A stretch of 64,000 nucleotides of DNA from Brevibacillus_H sp049846925 (GTDB lineage Bacteria; Bacillota; Bacilli; Brevibacillales; Brevibacillaceae), in the NCBI RefSeq assembly GCF_049846925.1, contig NZ_JBNCMT010000001.1:62001-126000 (forward strand), in the 5' to 3' direction. This document shows positions 7,623 through 15,840 of the stretch, one piece after another. The notes below the pieces were generated by a model. It ran no database searches, was not told where the DNA came from, and saw only the letters and a list, made by a program, of their open reading frames with translations. Position 1 is the stretch's first letter; each line of letters starts with the position of its first letter. A program made the position numbers and the translations under genes.

Positions 7623-8819
7623 TTACTTGCGTTGCTTCTTCTTAGCCGGTTTGGCACTTTTGCCCGTATTCTGTGGAGTTCTTCGCTTTTCTTCGGGATC
7701 AACCAGTGCCCCGTACGACATGATCCTCTCCACAATCGGGATATTGGTTTGCTTCTGAAATTTTTCCAGAATGAATCGTTGATTTGGTGCAATGATAGAG
7801 AAAACAAGGCCTGCAGCCCCCATGCGTCCAGTCCGGCCACTGCGGTGTATATAAGCATCTGCATCAACGGCAGGGTCAAGATGGATAATCGCCTCTACCT
7901 CTGGAATATCAATTCCCCGCGCAGCTATGTCTGTCGCCACAAGAACCGGAAACTTTCCGTCACGGAAGTCCTGGATGGTCTTGGAGCGCTCTTCTTTCCC
8001 AGTATCTCGATGGATAAAGCGGCAATCAATCTGATGATACGCCAGTCGCTCTTGAATTTCTTCCACCCGATCCAAATGATTAATAAAAACAATAGTACGT
8101 TTGGCATTCACCAACCGGATCAAACGACGAAGGGTGTCAATTTTTTTACGAAGTTCACTCACAATGTACATGTGAAGCACTCGTTCACTTTCTTCTTTTT
8201 CCACATGGAACATGACCGGCTCTTGCACCATGTCCCGCAAGTAGGAAAGTACTTGCTTCGGCAAAGTTGCCGAGAAAAACAAGCGTTGCGTGTCTCTCAT
8301 CAGTCGTTTATTTACATCAGCCACTACTCCGGCAAATCCTTGATCGACGAGACGGTCCGCTTCATCGACGACCAGTGTTTTCACTGTGTGTACTTTTAAT
8401 TTGCGTTGATCCAGCAGCTCCTTGATTCGCCCCGGAGTTGCCACAATGAGGACAGGATGTGTCTTAAGCTTTTCCAGTTGTCTTTTCGGGTCTACGCCAC
8501 CGATCACAGCAACAGAATGCAGTCCCATTGGCTCTAACAGCTTCTCTGCTTCCCGTTGTATCTGCATAACCAGTTCATGTGTTGGGGCAAGAACCAGGAC
8601 TTGCAGCTCTTTTTTTTCAGGCTCCAGCTTCTGACACAACGGCAAAAGATAAGCCAATGTTTTACCAGTCCCTGTCGGAGACTCAGCAAGGACATTTTTT
8701 CCGTCCAGAATGACGGGAATTACCTGCTCCTGAATAGAGGAAGGTTCTGTAAATTTCGCTTTCTGCAGTACCTGCAGGAGTGTTTCTTTTATCCCAAAAG
8801 ATGCAAACGTTGTTGGCAT
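7623..8819 (-). CDS. DEAD-box RNA helicase, YfmL/CshC-like
   Basis: 398 residues with the two RecA-like domains of DEAD-box helicases: Q-motif region FTEPSSIQEQ, Walker A SPTGTGKT (about 49-56), TPGR, DEAD in VVDEADRL, SAT in FFSATLP, then TDIAARGIDIP and HRSGRTGR. The short basic tail (SAKPAKKKQRK) and compact size fit the B. subtilis YfmL type, known for a role in ribosome assembly; assigning that role here is inference. It acts in the cytosol on structured RNA. Confidence 0.9.
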   Translation of the reverse strand: MPTTFASFGIKETLLQVLQKAKFTEPSSIQEQVIPVILDGKNVLAESPTGTGKTLAYLLPLCQKLEPEKKELQVLVLAPTHELVMQIQREAEKLLEPMGLHSVAVIGGVDPKRQLEKLKTHPVLIVATPGRIKELLDQRKLKVHTVKTLVVDEADRLVDQGFAGVVADVNKRLMRDTQRLFFSATLPKQVLSYLRDMVQEPVMFHVEKEESERVLHMYIVSELRKKIDTLRRLIRLVNAKRTIVFINHLDRVEEIQERLAYHQIDCRFIHRDTGKEERSKTIQDFRDGKFPVLVATDIAARGIDIPEVEAIIHLDPAVDADAYIHRSGRTGRMGAAGLVFSIIAPNQRFILEKFQKQTNIPIVERIMSYGALVDPEEKRRTPQNTGKSAKPAKKKQRK

Positions 8820-8910
8820 CAGATTCCACCTACTTGACGTAAAAGTTCATAAACGTTAGCTTACCATTCATTTGACACCATGACAAGAATGCCCCAATCA
8901 ATCAGGTCAG

Positions 8911-8948
8911 AAAATAAGAAAAGGCGAAATCCGTATTGGATCTCACCT
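8911..8948 (-). terminator. Intrinsic terminator after the 46-aa gene
   Basis: An 11-bp stem (AGGTGAGATCC/GGATTTCGCCT with G-U pairs, loop of 5) is followed on the minus strand by TTTCTTATTTT, 40 bases after the small gene's stop. Confidence 0.75.
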
Positions 8949-8987
8949 GAATGAATTGCCCCAAAATTAGGAGGGCAAAGGCAAACA

Positions 8988-9128
8988 TTACTGATTGGAG
9001 TCCAAACGGGTTTCTCTCTTTTCCATCTTATCGTGACGGTCTTTCTCAGATATCTGATTATGGCTTCCAGTGGGATTTTCCATGTATTCTTCTACCTGAT
9101 CCTGAAACTCTTTGTCAAATTGACGCAT
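8988..9128 (-). CDS. Small hydrophilic hypothetical protein (46 aa)
   Basis: 46 residues with a near-perfect CAGGAGGTGATG site before ATG and a terminator just behind it, so it is a complete one-gene transcript. The protein is very polar and charged (MRQFDKEFQDQVEEYMENP, then GSHNQISEKDRHDKMEKRE) with no Cys or Trp, and is likely flexible. Such proteins are common among unstudied small spore or stress proteins of Bacilli, but nothing in the sequence proves that. The remaining 210 bases up to the next gene hold no feature I can support. Confidence 0.7.
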   Translation of the reverse strand: MRQFDKEFQDQVEEYMENPTGSHNQISEKDRHDKMEKRETRLDSNQ

Positions 9129-9338
9129 GACTCATCACCTCCTGCGAGTATTGTTCCCTTGAAGCTGACTCAAAATGCTCCTGCCCTTCATGGATAGCTC
9201 AAAAGTACTGTTCTTGGAAAAGAAAAGATGAAACTTTTTGCTTGCTGAATCGTCTTAATACAGGTAATATGATTTCCTATTTGATGTATTGAGAATTTTT
9301 CACGATTAGATAGAAATAAAGGAGCAAGAGAAACGATC

Positions 9339-10382
9339 ATGGGAACTAGGGCAACTCGAGTTGGCAGATCCAAACGCAAAAAAAAGCGTGGATCTATGTT
9401 GAAAAAGAGCATCTTGCTGTCAGGGATTTTTTCAGTCGTAATGATTGCAGCCTTCGTATTCTCTTACGATGCGAGACTTTGGCTGGCTGGTTCTTTATTG
9501 GTAACGCAGCATTCACACTGGGCCAAATACACATTCGTTGGTGAAGAGGCTTTGAATAAATTGAAAGCAGAAATTGCCAAACCGGAAGTGATTAACTCCC
9601 AGCCCGTATCAACCGTGGTGCAACAACCCAAACCGCAAGAAGTGAAGCCATTGAACAATCTCCCACCTGTTGAAGTCATTCCGGTAGAGAAAAAGTTCAG
9701 CACGTACCACTACTATAAGGGACACGTGATGAAGGTGAACGATCCCCATCGAGTTCATCTCGTACCAACGGCAGTAAAGAAAAACCGTGGTAAGCCTCGT
9801 GGTGAGTGGATCGATGAATTCTCCGAGAGAACGAATGCGATTGGCGGGATTAATGCCTCTGGATTTTATGACCCAAATTACATGGGCTATGCTAGTCAGG
9901 CGGCAGGTCTTGTGATCGTTGATGGAAAAATTCTGCAAGATTACAACCCTCGTAATGGGGATACTGCGGTGGGAATTGATTATAACGGGAAGCTGATTAC
10001 CGGAAATTACACGGCGAAGCAACTTGTTGATATGGGCATTCGAGATGCCGTATCCTTCCGACCGCAATTAATTGTTAATGGAAAGAACTTGTTTGCTGGC
10101 AAAGAAGCCACCAGTTGGGGAATAGCCCCCCGCGCTGCTATTGGACAAACGGCAGACGGAACTATCCTCATGATTGTAATCGATGGTCGTCAACCGGGAC
10201 ACTCGCTCGGAGCCAGCATGAAAGACATGGCCGATTTATTCGAAGAGTACGGTGCAGTGAATGCAATGGCATTGGACGGCGGTACTTCCGCCATGATGGT
10301 TCACGAGGACAAGATTCTCACCAAGTCCTGTGTTGATGACCCACGTGGAAGATGGATTCCGAATGCATGGATGGTTTATTAA
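9339..10382 (+). CDS. Membrane-anchored phosphodiester glycosidase-family (NAGPA-like) protein
   Basis: 347 residues. There is a basic start, one membrane helix at about 22-44 acting as uncleaved signal anchor, a Pro/Val-rich linker to about 120, then the extracytoplasmic domain of the phosphodiester glycosidase (NAGPA) family. Family features include GGINASGFYDPNYMGYA, WGIAPRAAIGQTADG, VIDGRQPGHS and ALDGGTSAMMV near the end. Characterised relatives remove sugar residues linked through phosphodiester bonds or act in exopolysaccharide handling. A cell-wall or polysaccharide role is inferred. The GGAG site is 11 bases upstream, and a terminator lies at 10412-10450. Confidence 0.85.
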   Translation: MGTRATRVGRSKRKKKRGSMLKKSILLSGIFSVVMIAAFVFSYDARLWLAGSLLVTQHSHWAKYTFVGEEALNKLKAEIAKPEVINSQPVSTVVQQPKPQEVKPLNNLPPVEVIPVEKKFSTYHYYKGHVMKVNDPHRVHLVPTAVKKNRGKPRGEWIDEFSERTNAIGGINASGFYDPNYMGYASQAAGLVIVDGKILQDYNPRNGDTAVGIDYNGKLITGNYTAKQLVDMGIRDAVSFRPQLIVNGKNLFAGKEATSWGIAPRAAIGQTADGTILMIVIDGRQPGHSLGASMKDMADLFEEYGAVNAMALDGGTSAMMVHEDKILTKSCVDDPRGRWIPNAWMVY

Positions 10383-10411
10383 TTGAAATGGATAAGGATG
10401 TTTATAGTGCT

Positions 10412-10450
10412 GAAAGCCGATTATTCTCAAGTGCAGAATAATCGGCTTTC
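10412..10450. terminator. Bidirectional intrinsic terminator
   Basis: Perfect 16-bp stem (GAAAGCCGATTATTCT and its complement, loop CAAGTGC) between the convergent genes ending at 10382 and 10457; T-rich on the plus side. Confidence 0.85.
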
Positions 10451-10456
10451 GTTATT

Positions 10457-10936
10457 TTAAGCGTATTCTTGTTCGTTAAGAAATCTGGTTGCTTGGATTA
10501 ATTGATTTTGTTGATCTAATTCCACCAGCGCATCATGCACCACTTCATTGGAAAAATTCTTCACAATGATTTGACTTTCAATCAGAAGGACGGGCAAATC
10601 CATATTGCGTTGTATATAATCAATTAATCCTGCCTTTGTACAAATCGTACACCATCTTTTTTGTCCATTGCTAAATGAAACAGTAATTTCAGGATGCTGT
10701 AGTGATTTTTCACTTGAATCACGAATGACATCATCGAACTTCCAATCAACCATTATAGGAACACTGTTTCCATAGGGTACAAAACAGTAATCTTTATACC
10801 ACCTTGTTCTTTTGTTATCACCAATTATTTTTATCTGCTGTTTTTCCTCATCTACTTCTAAAACTTCATACTCCTTTCCGCGAGTTAACGCTTTTGTATA
10901 ATTACCGACAGAATTGCAAATGACAATCTTACTCAT
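10457..10936 (-). CDS. Hypothetical protein, SH3-like N-terminal half
   Basis: 159 residues, soluble. The N-terminal 50 residues (NYTKALTRGKEYEVLE, then IKIIGDNKRTRWYKDYCFV) look like the small SH3-like beta barrel seen in several Bacilli proteins of unknown role. The C-terminal half has paired cysteines (WCTICTKAG) and hydrophobic strands (LPVLLIESQIIVKN). I do not recognise a function. The region is rather A+T-rich compared with the metabolic clusters. Confidence 0.6.
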   Translation of the reverse strand: MSKIVICNSVGNYTKALTRGKEYEVLEVDEEKQQIKIIGDNKRTRWYKDYCFVPYGNSVPIMVDWKFDDVIRDSSEKSLQHPEITVSFSNGQKRWCTICTKAGLIDYIQRNMDLPVLLIESQIIVKNFSNEVVHDALVELDQQNQLIQATRFLNEQEYA

Positions 10937-10987
10937 ACTTCATTCTCCATTACGTTTTCAGCCTACTCAAACATTAATAATAAAAAT

Positions 10988-11377
10988 TTATTTCTGTTCC
11001 TTATTACTTCCAGCAGTAGCCTCAATGCCGACTTGGAATCCAAAATGCAGTTCCTTAACAACAACGACTGATCTCGCAGGTTTATGTGCCCCGAAAAAAC
11101 GACTATAGACCAAATTCACTTTGTCCCAATCGGCTAAATCTGTTATGTATACCGTTGTTCTAATCACGTGGTCTTTATTACTGCCAGCTTTGTGAAGAAT
11201 CATTTCGATGTTCATTAATATTCGTTCTGTTTCCTCTTCGACGGTTCCAATTCTCTTTTCACCTGTCTCCGGATCAATGGGTAATTGATTAGAGATATAG
11301 ATCAAACCATCATGAATAACTGCTTGTGAATAATGTCCGGATGGGTTCAATGCATTATCAGTAGACACATATATCAT
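10988..11377 (-). CDS. RidA family protein (YjgF/YER057c/UK114)
   Basis: 129 residues, the usual RidA length. Typical segments are GHYSQAVIHDGLIYISNQLPIDPETGE, the helix ERILMNIEMILHKAGS, VIRTTVYITDLADW, and the conserved Arg in KPARSVVVVKELHFG. RidA proteins hydrolyse reactive enamine/imine intermediates formed by PLP enzymes. It lies 27 bases downstream of the PhzF-like gene on the same strand, suggesting joint expression. Confidence 0.9.
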   Translation of the reverse strand: MIYVSTDNALNPSGHYSQAVIHDGLIYISNQLPIDPETGEKRIGTVEEETERILMNIEMILHKAGSNKDHVIRTTVYITDLADWDKVNLVYSRFFGAHKPARSVVVVKELHFGFQVGIEATAGSNKEQK

Positions 11378-11404
11378 CTTTGTCTCACTTCTCCTATTCT
11401 TCTC

Positions 11405-12310
11405 TTATAAAATCAATTCAGACTGAAATACAATGACCGCATTTCCTGAAACACTTACTTCAACTGGTTCATCATTTTCTATTTGAACAGTAACCTCAAT
11501 GGTTCCCGCTCGTTCGATTGCTTCTCCTTGTTTCACCTTAAACCGGAATGTAGGTCCATGGTAGGCTACAAGCTTATGATGGACAAGATAAGCACCGAGG
11601 GGGCCATTCGCATTACCGGTTACCGGATCCTCGTTTATTCCAATTGCCGGTGCAAACATCCTTCCTTTTACCAAGATATCATTTTCTGCAGAATCCAGCG
11701 TGAACGTATAATAGCCGTTGCACTTTATGCGTTGGCTCAACACGGCAAGCGCTTCATAATTGGGTTGGAGCTGATTTACTACCGTACTGTTTTTCAGCCC
11801 AATCATTACTTTGGAGTGTCCCGTAGATACGATTTGAATCGGGCAATCTGCCATAACCTCATCTTCTGTAATATGTAAAGCATCCAGGAGATTCTCCCTG
11901 TCCTCACCTTCTATAATCGTGCCGAACACAATTTCGCCTTGCTTCATAATGATTCGATAATCGTTCGCTTCCTTACTAATCTCAACTGGTAATATGCCCG
12001 CCCCTGTTTTATGAATGACTCGAGTTGAATCAAGCTGTTGTTCAATTGCCCTTGCATAATGCGCAGCGATCGTAGCATGTCCGCAGATTGGTACCTCAAC
12101 GGTTGGAGTAAAGAAGCGCACATGAACATCATATGCAGGGTCACTGGAGGAAAAGATAAAAGCCGTCTCCGAATTGTTAAGCTCCCTAGCGATCTTCTTC
12201 ATTTCGTTTTCCGTCAATCCATCCGCATTCGTAATGACACCAGCAGGATTACCCGTAAACTTTTCTTTGGTAAATGAATCAATTTGATACAATCGGTATT
12301 TTCTAGTCAT
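11405..12310 (-). CDS. PhzF-family isomerase-like protein
   Basis: 301 residues with the PhzF/YddE fold signature: FTGNPAGV near residue 18, the catalytic-type Glu48 in NNSETAFIF, PICGHATIAAHY, and INEDPVTGNANGPLG in the second half. The family has a diaminopimelate-epimerase-like fold, and its members isomerise small ring compounds; most paralogues have no known substrate. Its ATG overlaps by two bases the TGA of an upstream reading-frame tail (12307-12438), which shows it once followed another gene in an operon. RidA follows it. Confidence 0.85.
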   Translation of the reverse strand: MTRKYRLYQIDSFTKEKFTGNPAGVITNADGLTENEMKKIARELNNSETAFIFSSSDPAYDVHVRFFTPTVEVPICGHATIAAHYARAIEQQLDSTRVIHKTGAGILPVEISKEANDYRIIMKQGEIVFGTIIEGEDRENLLDALHITEDEVMADCPIQIVSTGHSKVMIGLKNSTVVNQLQPNYEALAVLSQRIKCNGYYTFTLDSAENDILVKGRMFAPAIGINEDPVTGNANGPLGAYLVHHKLVAYHGPTFRFKVKQGEAIERAGTIEVTVQIENDEPVEVSVSGNAVIVFQSELIL

Positions 12311-12438
12311 TTTCTTGCTCTCCCTTTTGCATCTTCAAGAATTCTGTTTCGTGCTACCCACGACGATGGGGCTACTCTTACCAGCTCGGCAACTTCTTTG
12401 TATAATAATTCCTCATGTGGTGTTGCAACTGAATGGAT
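12307..12438 (-). pseudogene. 3' tail of a lost gene upstream of phzF-like gene
   Basis: A 43-codon open stretch without a usable start ends in a TGA that overlaps the phzF-like ATG, a classic coupled-gene junction. The encoded tail (HEELLYKEVAELVRVAP, then ARNRILEDAKGRARK) is amphipathic and protein-like. I infer that the 5' part was deleted. The family is not recognised. Confidence 0.4.
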
Positions 12439-12530
12439 TCAATAATATTGATTTTGTTATTTCCATGATTGGCGGGGTCTGCTTCATCACTCTAACTATC
12501 ATGCTTTTTATTCGAGATAAGCAAAAATAG
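12438..12530 (+). pseudogene. C-terminal remnant of a membrane transporter (possibly MFS)
   Basis: The last 30 codons before the stop at 12530 encode a transmembrane helix followed by a charged end (MIGGVCFITLTIMLFIRDKQK split at GG), which looks like the last helix of a 12-helix transporter such as an MFS permease. No matching body is upstream: the preceding codons are antisense to the phzF-operon tail. The breakpoint falls at about the same place as the lost gene's tail at 12307-12438. Confidence 0.35.
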
Positions 12531-12579
12531 TACTAAGACCGTTTTTCAAGTCCCACTTGATGAAGTAATCAGTGGTGAT

Positions 12580-13029
12580 TTACTCAAGTCTTAACTGAAT
12601 TGTTTCCGAATGCTCTCCTTGTTCATCTGTCCATGTAATATGAAAGACAGGGTACTCCCCAAAGAAATTCTTAATTTCTTCAGCACTAACACCATTTTTA
12701 AAATCTTCTTGATACATACTGTTGTTAGGGACGTCTTGAAAAAGAACATGCTCCCCATTTGGAAAAGAAGGATTTTTGATATTTCCTGATGGCTCACTTG
12801 TACGTGTTACTTTTGCTTCGTATTCAATGTAGCTGATTCTGCGGTCAGTTAGAGGCTGAAGCTTTCCCACAAATACGGCTCCTGTTTGATTATCAGGCAC
12901 CACTTGAACAATAGCCCGCCAGTTTGGGCTGTCTCCTTTCAATTCGTAAGACCACTGATTAGTAGCGGAACATGCACCCAGAATGAGCATCGGCAGTAAA
13001 CAAAGTAACAGTTTTTTTAACTGAACCAT
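12580..13029 (-). CDS. Putative lipoprotein of unknown function
   Basis: 149 residues. The N-terminus is a lipoprotein signal (MVQLKKLLLCLLPMLI followed by lipobox LGAC, Cys20), so it should be anchored on the outer face of the membrane. The mature part is a beta-rich domain (WSYELKGDSPNWRAIVQVV, IEYEAKVTR, PVFHITWTDEQGEHSETIQLRLE) that resembles small immunoglobulin- or YtkA-like folds. There is a good AGGAGG site at 8 bases. The role is unknown. Confidence 0.7.
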   Translation of the reverse strand: MVQLKKLLLCLLPMLILGACSATNQWSYELKGDSPNWRAIVQVVPDNQTGAVFVGKLQPLTDRRISYIEYEAKVTRTSEPSGNIKNPSFPNGEHVLFQDVPNNSMYQEDFKNGVSAEEIKNFFGEYPVFHITWTDEQGEHSETIQLRLE

Positions 13030-13201
13030 TTGACTTACCTCCTATTGCATTCATCTATCCCTGCATCGTTCTCTATTGATTGAAAATAGCTTATAATTTT
13101 TTCTCCTTTGTTTCTCCCAATCTGAGATGAGCTTCATGTTCACGCAACTGGCCAAGCGACATCCGATACACTGTATCTTAGCACTTCCTTCAGCCCAATT
13201 A

Positions 13202-13229
13202 TTGTTTTCCATTTACATCCAAGTATAAT
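13202..13229 (+). promoter_or_regulatory. Sigma-A type promoter for the alpha/beta hydrolase gene
   Basis: TTGTTT, 16-base spacer, then a perfect TATAAT, 75 bases before the ATG at 13305. The rest of the 275-base gap holds the hairpin at 13256-13280 and nothing else I can support. Confidence 0.55.
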
Positions 13230-13255
13230 GAAGTAGCGAAGTTTTTTGTACAAAA

Positions 13256-13280
13256 AAAGACTACTTTCCCAGTAGTCTTT
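13256..13280 (-). terminator. Hairpin with T-run on the minus strand
   Basis: 10-bp perfect stem AAAGACTACT/AGTAGTCTTT, loop TTCCC, followed on the minus strand by seven T. It sits in the predicted leader of the plus-strand hydrolase, so it may instead act as a leader hairpin. Confidence 0.5.
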
Positions 13281-13304
13281 AACCATGTGAAAGGAGCCTC
13301 GGAT

Positions 13305-14122
13305 ATGAATATTGATGAAAATCTCAAGAAACCCGTCGTTTACCGTATCCCCGGAATGGAAAACGCATCTGTTGTCCAAAACATCGTTTATCGGGAAGTA
13401 ATTGGTGAGAAGCTGACCTTGGATGTGTATTACCCTGCAGGCTATGATAGCAAAACTCCCCTTCCAGCGATCATCTTTATCCATGGTGATGCGCCATGGG
13501 AACGATTGCGCACGATTAAGGATAGCGGACAATACACGTCCTGGGGGCAATTGGTTGCTGCCAGTGGCATGATCGGAATAACCTTTACGCATCGTTCTTC
13601 GGAAGGATTCACGGATTTCCAAAGCCCGACAGACGACATCTAAACCTGTTTACATACGTTCAAGAACACTCCGAAGAATTACATATCCATCCGAAGCAAA
13701 TCGGTGTATGGGTCTGTTCAGCAGGCGGGCCATCCAGCCTTACCGCTGTCCTCCGCTCTACACCAGACTGGTTGAAATGCATTGTCTCTTATTACGCACT
13801 GATGGATCTTCACGGGCTTCGGGAGCATTTCGGAGAAAAGGCTGACTTGATTGAACAATTTTCGGCTACTAATCATCTGAAAAACATCTCTTCACCTCTT
13901 CCTCCGATGCTCGTTGTGCGGGCTGACATGGATCGTCCTGTATTTAATGAATCGATTGATCGCTTCGTGCAAGAAGCAAAACTACTGGGACATGCCATTA
14001 CGTTTATAAACCATCCGAATGGCCAGCACGCGTTTGATATTCTCGATGACGATGAGACATCACGCCAAATCATTAAAGATACACTCGTCTTTATGAAAGA
14101 TGCTGTAACTTCTGTGGATTAA
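13305..14122 (+). pseudogene. Alpha/beta hydrolase disrupted by a -1 frameshift
   Basis: Reading from ATG 13305 (AAAGGAG site) gives an alpha/beta hydrolase start with the oxyanion-type IIFIHGDAPWERL; the frame stops at 13643. The same protein continues one frame over from about 13639 (HLNLFTYVQEH) with nucleophile motif VCSAGGPSS, acid LVVRADMDRP and His in NGQHAFDIL, ending at 14122. The whole, about 272 residues, has a full catalytic triad. One missing base near 13637 (GACGACATCTAA) breaks it. No homopolymer is there, so it is either a recent mutation or an assembly error. Substrate is unknown. Confidence 0.75.
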
Positions 14123-14466
14123 GAATAACGTAAATCCCCTACTTTTGCAGCTTGAGGAATGGCTTCCTTGCAGGTCATTCCGGCAATTTCTCCCGTTACA
14201 GGATCAATAATTTCGGCCGAATCTCCAAGTGCAAAAATATTCCAGCAGTTTTTCACTCGATAGTCTGACCCCACCTTAAATCGACCGTCGTCTGAGGTAG
14301 GAAGTCCAAGCCTCTCTGGAATCGCCGGCAACAATTGGTTACTGGAATTGATGAGTGAAACTTCAACATTGATAGAAGCCTTGAATAGCAATACTTTTCG
14401 TAAATGATAGTCGTTTTTATCGATCCATTGTATACGTATACGCTTGCCAAGCCCCTTGATACACAT
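14119..14466 (-). pseudogene. Remnant of a type II NADH dehydrogenase-like flavoprotein
   Basis: 115 codons. The first 30 (IRIQWIDKNDYHLRKVLLFK) match the N-terminal region of Ndh-type pyridine nucleotide-disulphide oxidoreductases just after their first FAD-binding loop, which is missing. The sequence then jumps to VEVSLINSSNQLLPAIPERLG (second nucleotide-binding domain) and WNIFALGDSAEI, the C-terminal FAD motif. About half the protein, including the FAD GxGxxG loop and the end, is gone. It overlaps the end of the broken hydrolase by 4 bases. This is a decaying gene. Confidence 0.65.
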
Positions 14467-14481
14467 GAAACGAAATACCTT

Positions 14482-14886
14482 CTATTTTTGTGACATAGCA
14501 GAATAATTTCGCTCAACCAATTGAAGCAATTCCTGATTAGGCCCATAAAAGAAGATCGTTTTGCCGCCATCAATCGAAGGGTTGGCTGTTTCCGTCAAAA
14601 ACTGGATTCCTTTTTCACGGTAAAAGGGAATGGCTTCCTCCATGTTATCAACGGTAAAAGCAAGGTGATTGACGATGCCTTTGGGAAAATACTCTCCCTG
14701 GTCTACCAGATCACGGATTAGCTCAATTTCAAAGTCAGGCTGATTATCCCGGTACAGAAAAGCCATCTCCCTCACCTTGCTTTGCCCGCGTGTCCGAACC
14801 TGGTAGCCAAACAAATTGCTGTAAAACTCAATCGATTTGTCCATATCTGTTACAATAATCGCAACATGCTCTGCTTTTCGAATCAT
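14482..14886 (-). CDS. VOC family (glyoxalase/bleomycin resistance-like) protein
   Basis: 134 residues from ATG 14886, chosen because AAAAGG lies 9 bases before it; the ATG at 14895 has no room for a site. Two beta-alpha-beta-beta-beta units: AEHVAIIVTDMDKSIEFYSNLFGY and VNHLAFTVDNMEEAIPFYREKG. Metal-ligand candidates are His8, Glu in FEIELI, His in NHLAF, and Glu in NQELLQLVE. Members include glyoxalases, dioxygenases and drug-binding proteins, and the exact role is unknown. Confidence 0.8.
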   Translation of the reverse strand: MIRKAEHVAIIVTDMDKSIEFYSNLFGYQVRTRGQSKVREMAFLYRDNQPDFEIELIRDLVDQGEYFPKGIVNHLAFTVDNMEEAIPFYREKGIQFLTETANPSIDGGKTIFFYGPNQELLQLVERNYSAMSQK

Positions 14887-14993
14887 ATCTCTCATCCTTT
14901 TCCATTAATCTGCTGTTTTTATGGATTCCTTCACTTTCCAATAATAGACTAGCTCCTGCCGGGTATGCAAAAAGGATCTTTCACATAAGAAAA

Positions 14994-15032
14994 GCACCTC
15001 CAATTGTTAGGTATATCTAATAATTGAGGTGC
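14994..15032 (-). terminator. Intrinsic terminator of the small membrane protein gene
   Basis: GCACCTCAATT paired with AATTGGAGGTGC (one bulge), followed on the minus strand by TTTTCTTA; 28 bases after the stop at 15060. Confidence 0.75.
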
Positions 15033-15059
15033 AGTTCAGATTGAACTATTTTGAACACT

Positions 15060-15236
15060 TTATTTTCTTTTTCCAAAAATATAATCCTGTGTCGTTGGAT
15101 TATAAGTTACTCCCCAGATTCCGACAATGGAGACCAAAACAAACCCTAGTCCCCATCCAATGCTTTCAAATCCAAAAGAAAAGCTGATGACAATTGCAAC
15201 AATGAGTGCAAGTAATGTCCATAGGAAAAACTTCAT
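15060..15236 (-). CDS. Small membrane protein (58 aa), two helices
   Basis: 58 residues with a GGGAGGG site 6 bases before ATG. Two hydrophobic segments at about 3-21 (FFLWTLLALIVAIVISFSF) and 26-43 (GWGLGFVLVSIVGIWGV) are linked by FESI, and the end is polar and basic (TTQDYIFGKRK). It is likely an integral hairpin in the cytoplasmic membrane. It has its own terminator at 14994-15032. Function is unknown. Confidence 0.75.
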   Translation of the reverse strand: MKFFLWTLLALIVAIVISFSFGFESIGWGLGFVLVSIVGIWGVTYNPTTQDYIFGKRK

Positions 15237-15301
15237 AAAGCCCTCCCCCCATCTACCATATTGGGTACTACTACGAAGGAGGGCGAAAAAAGTTTCCAGA
15301 T

Positions 15302-15763
15302 TTACTTTTTCCCTAAGAAGTAACTCAGCGCTCCAACAGCAATTCCATACACAGCACCTGCGATCACTTCAGAAGGCAAATGCCCCAGCTTCTCCTTCAA
15401 TTCCTTTTCTCTTTTCCTGTAATTCGTCAATTCAGGATGGCTTTCTGCCAATTTTTCAATCGATTCCTCCAGGTCATTCACGACGATAGCTGTTTCACCT
15501 GCGTGTCTTCGTACCCCGGAAGCATCGTACATAACGATAAGTCCCAACAGAGCAGATAAAGAAAATTCAATGGAATGGAACCCTTTTTTCAGACCAATGT
15601 ACGAAGCTAACGATGATACAGCCGCCGAATGTGAGCTTGGCATGCCACCTGGGGTAAACATAGTTTTTAGGTTCCACTTTCCTGTTTGCCTATATTCCAT
15701 GGGGATTTTTAATACTTGCGCAGATAAAACTGAAAAAAGCGATGTTTGCAGTGCACGATTCAT
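15302..15763 (-). CDS. yuiD: Divergent PAP2-family membrane protein, YuiD-like
   Basis: 153 residues. The phosphatase-like motif GGMPSSHSAAV (about 39-49) and YDASGVRRHAGETA match the divergent PAP2 (DUF212) family, called YuiD in B. subtilis. Helices at about 1-20, 45-62, 68-80 and 135-150 suggest membrane insertion; a charged loop (ESHPELTNYRKREKELKEKL) lies between. Phosphatase activity on lipid phosphates is possible from the motif but not proven for this family. Confidence 0.85.
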   Translation of the reverse strand: MNRALQTSLFSVLSAQVLKIPMEYRQTGKWNLKTMFTPGGMPSSHSAAVSSLASYIGLKKGFHSIEFSLSALLGLIVMYDASGVRRHAGETAIVVNDLEESIEKLAESHPELTNYRKREKELKEKLGHLPSEVIAGAVYGIAVGALSYFLGKK

Positions 15764-15840
15764 GAAATTCCCCCCTTGCTCTCAAGCATTATCCTGCCCT
15801 TGATCAAGGTGTGCAAAACCCTGCAATCATTAACAATCGA

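Noticed and set aside
12315..12530. Full 71-codon plus-strand frame as a gene
   Set aside because: The first half is antisense to the coupled tail upstream of phzF and has no ribosome site; only the last 30 codons look like a membrane protein end.
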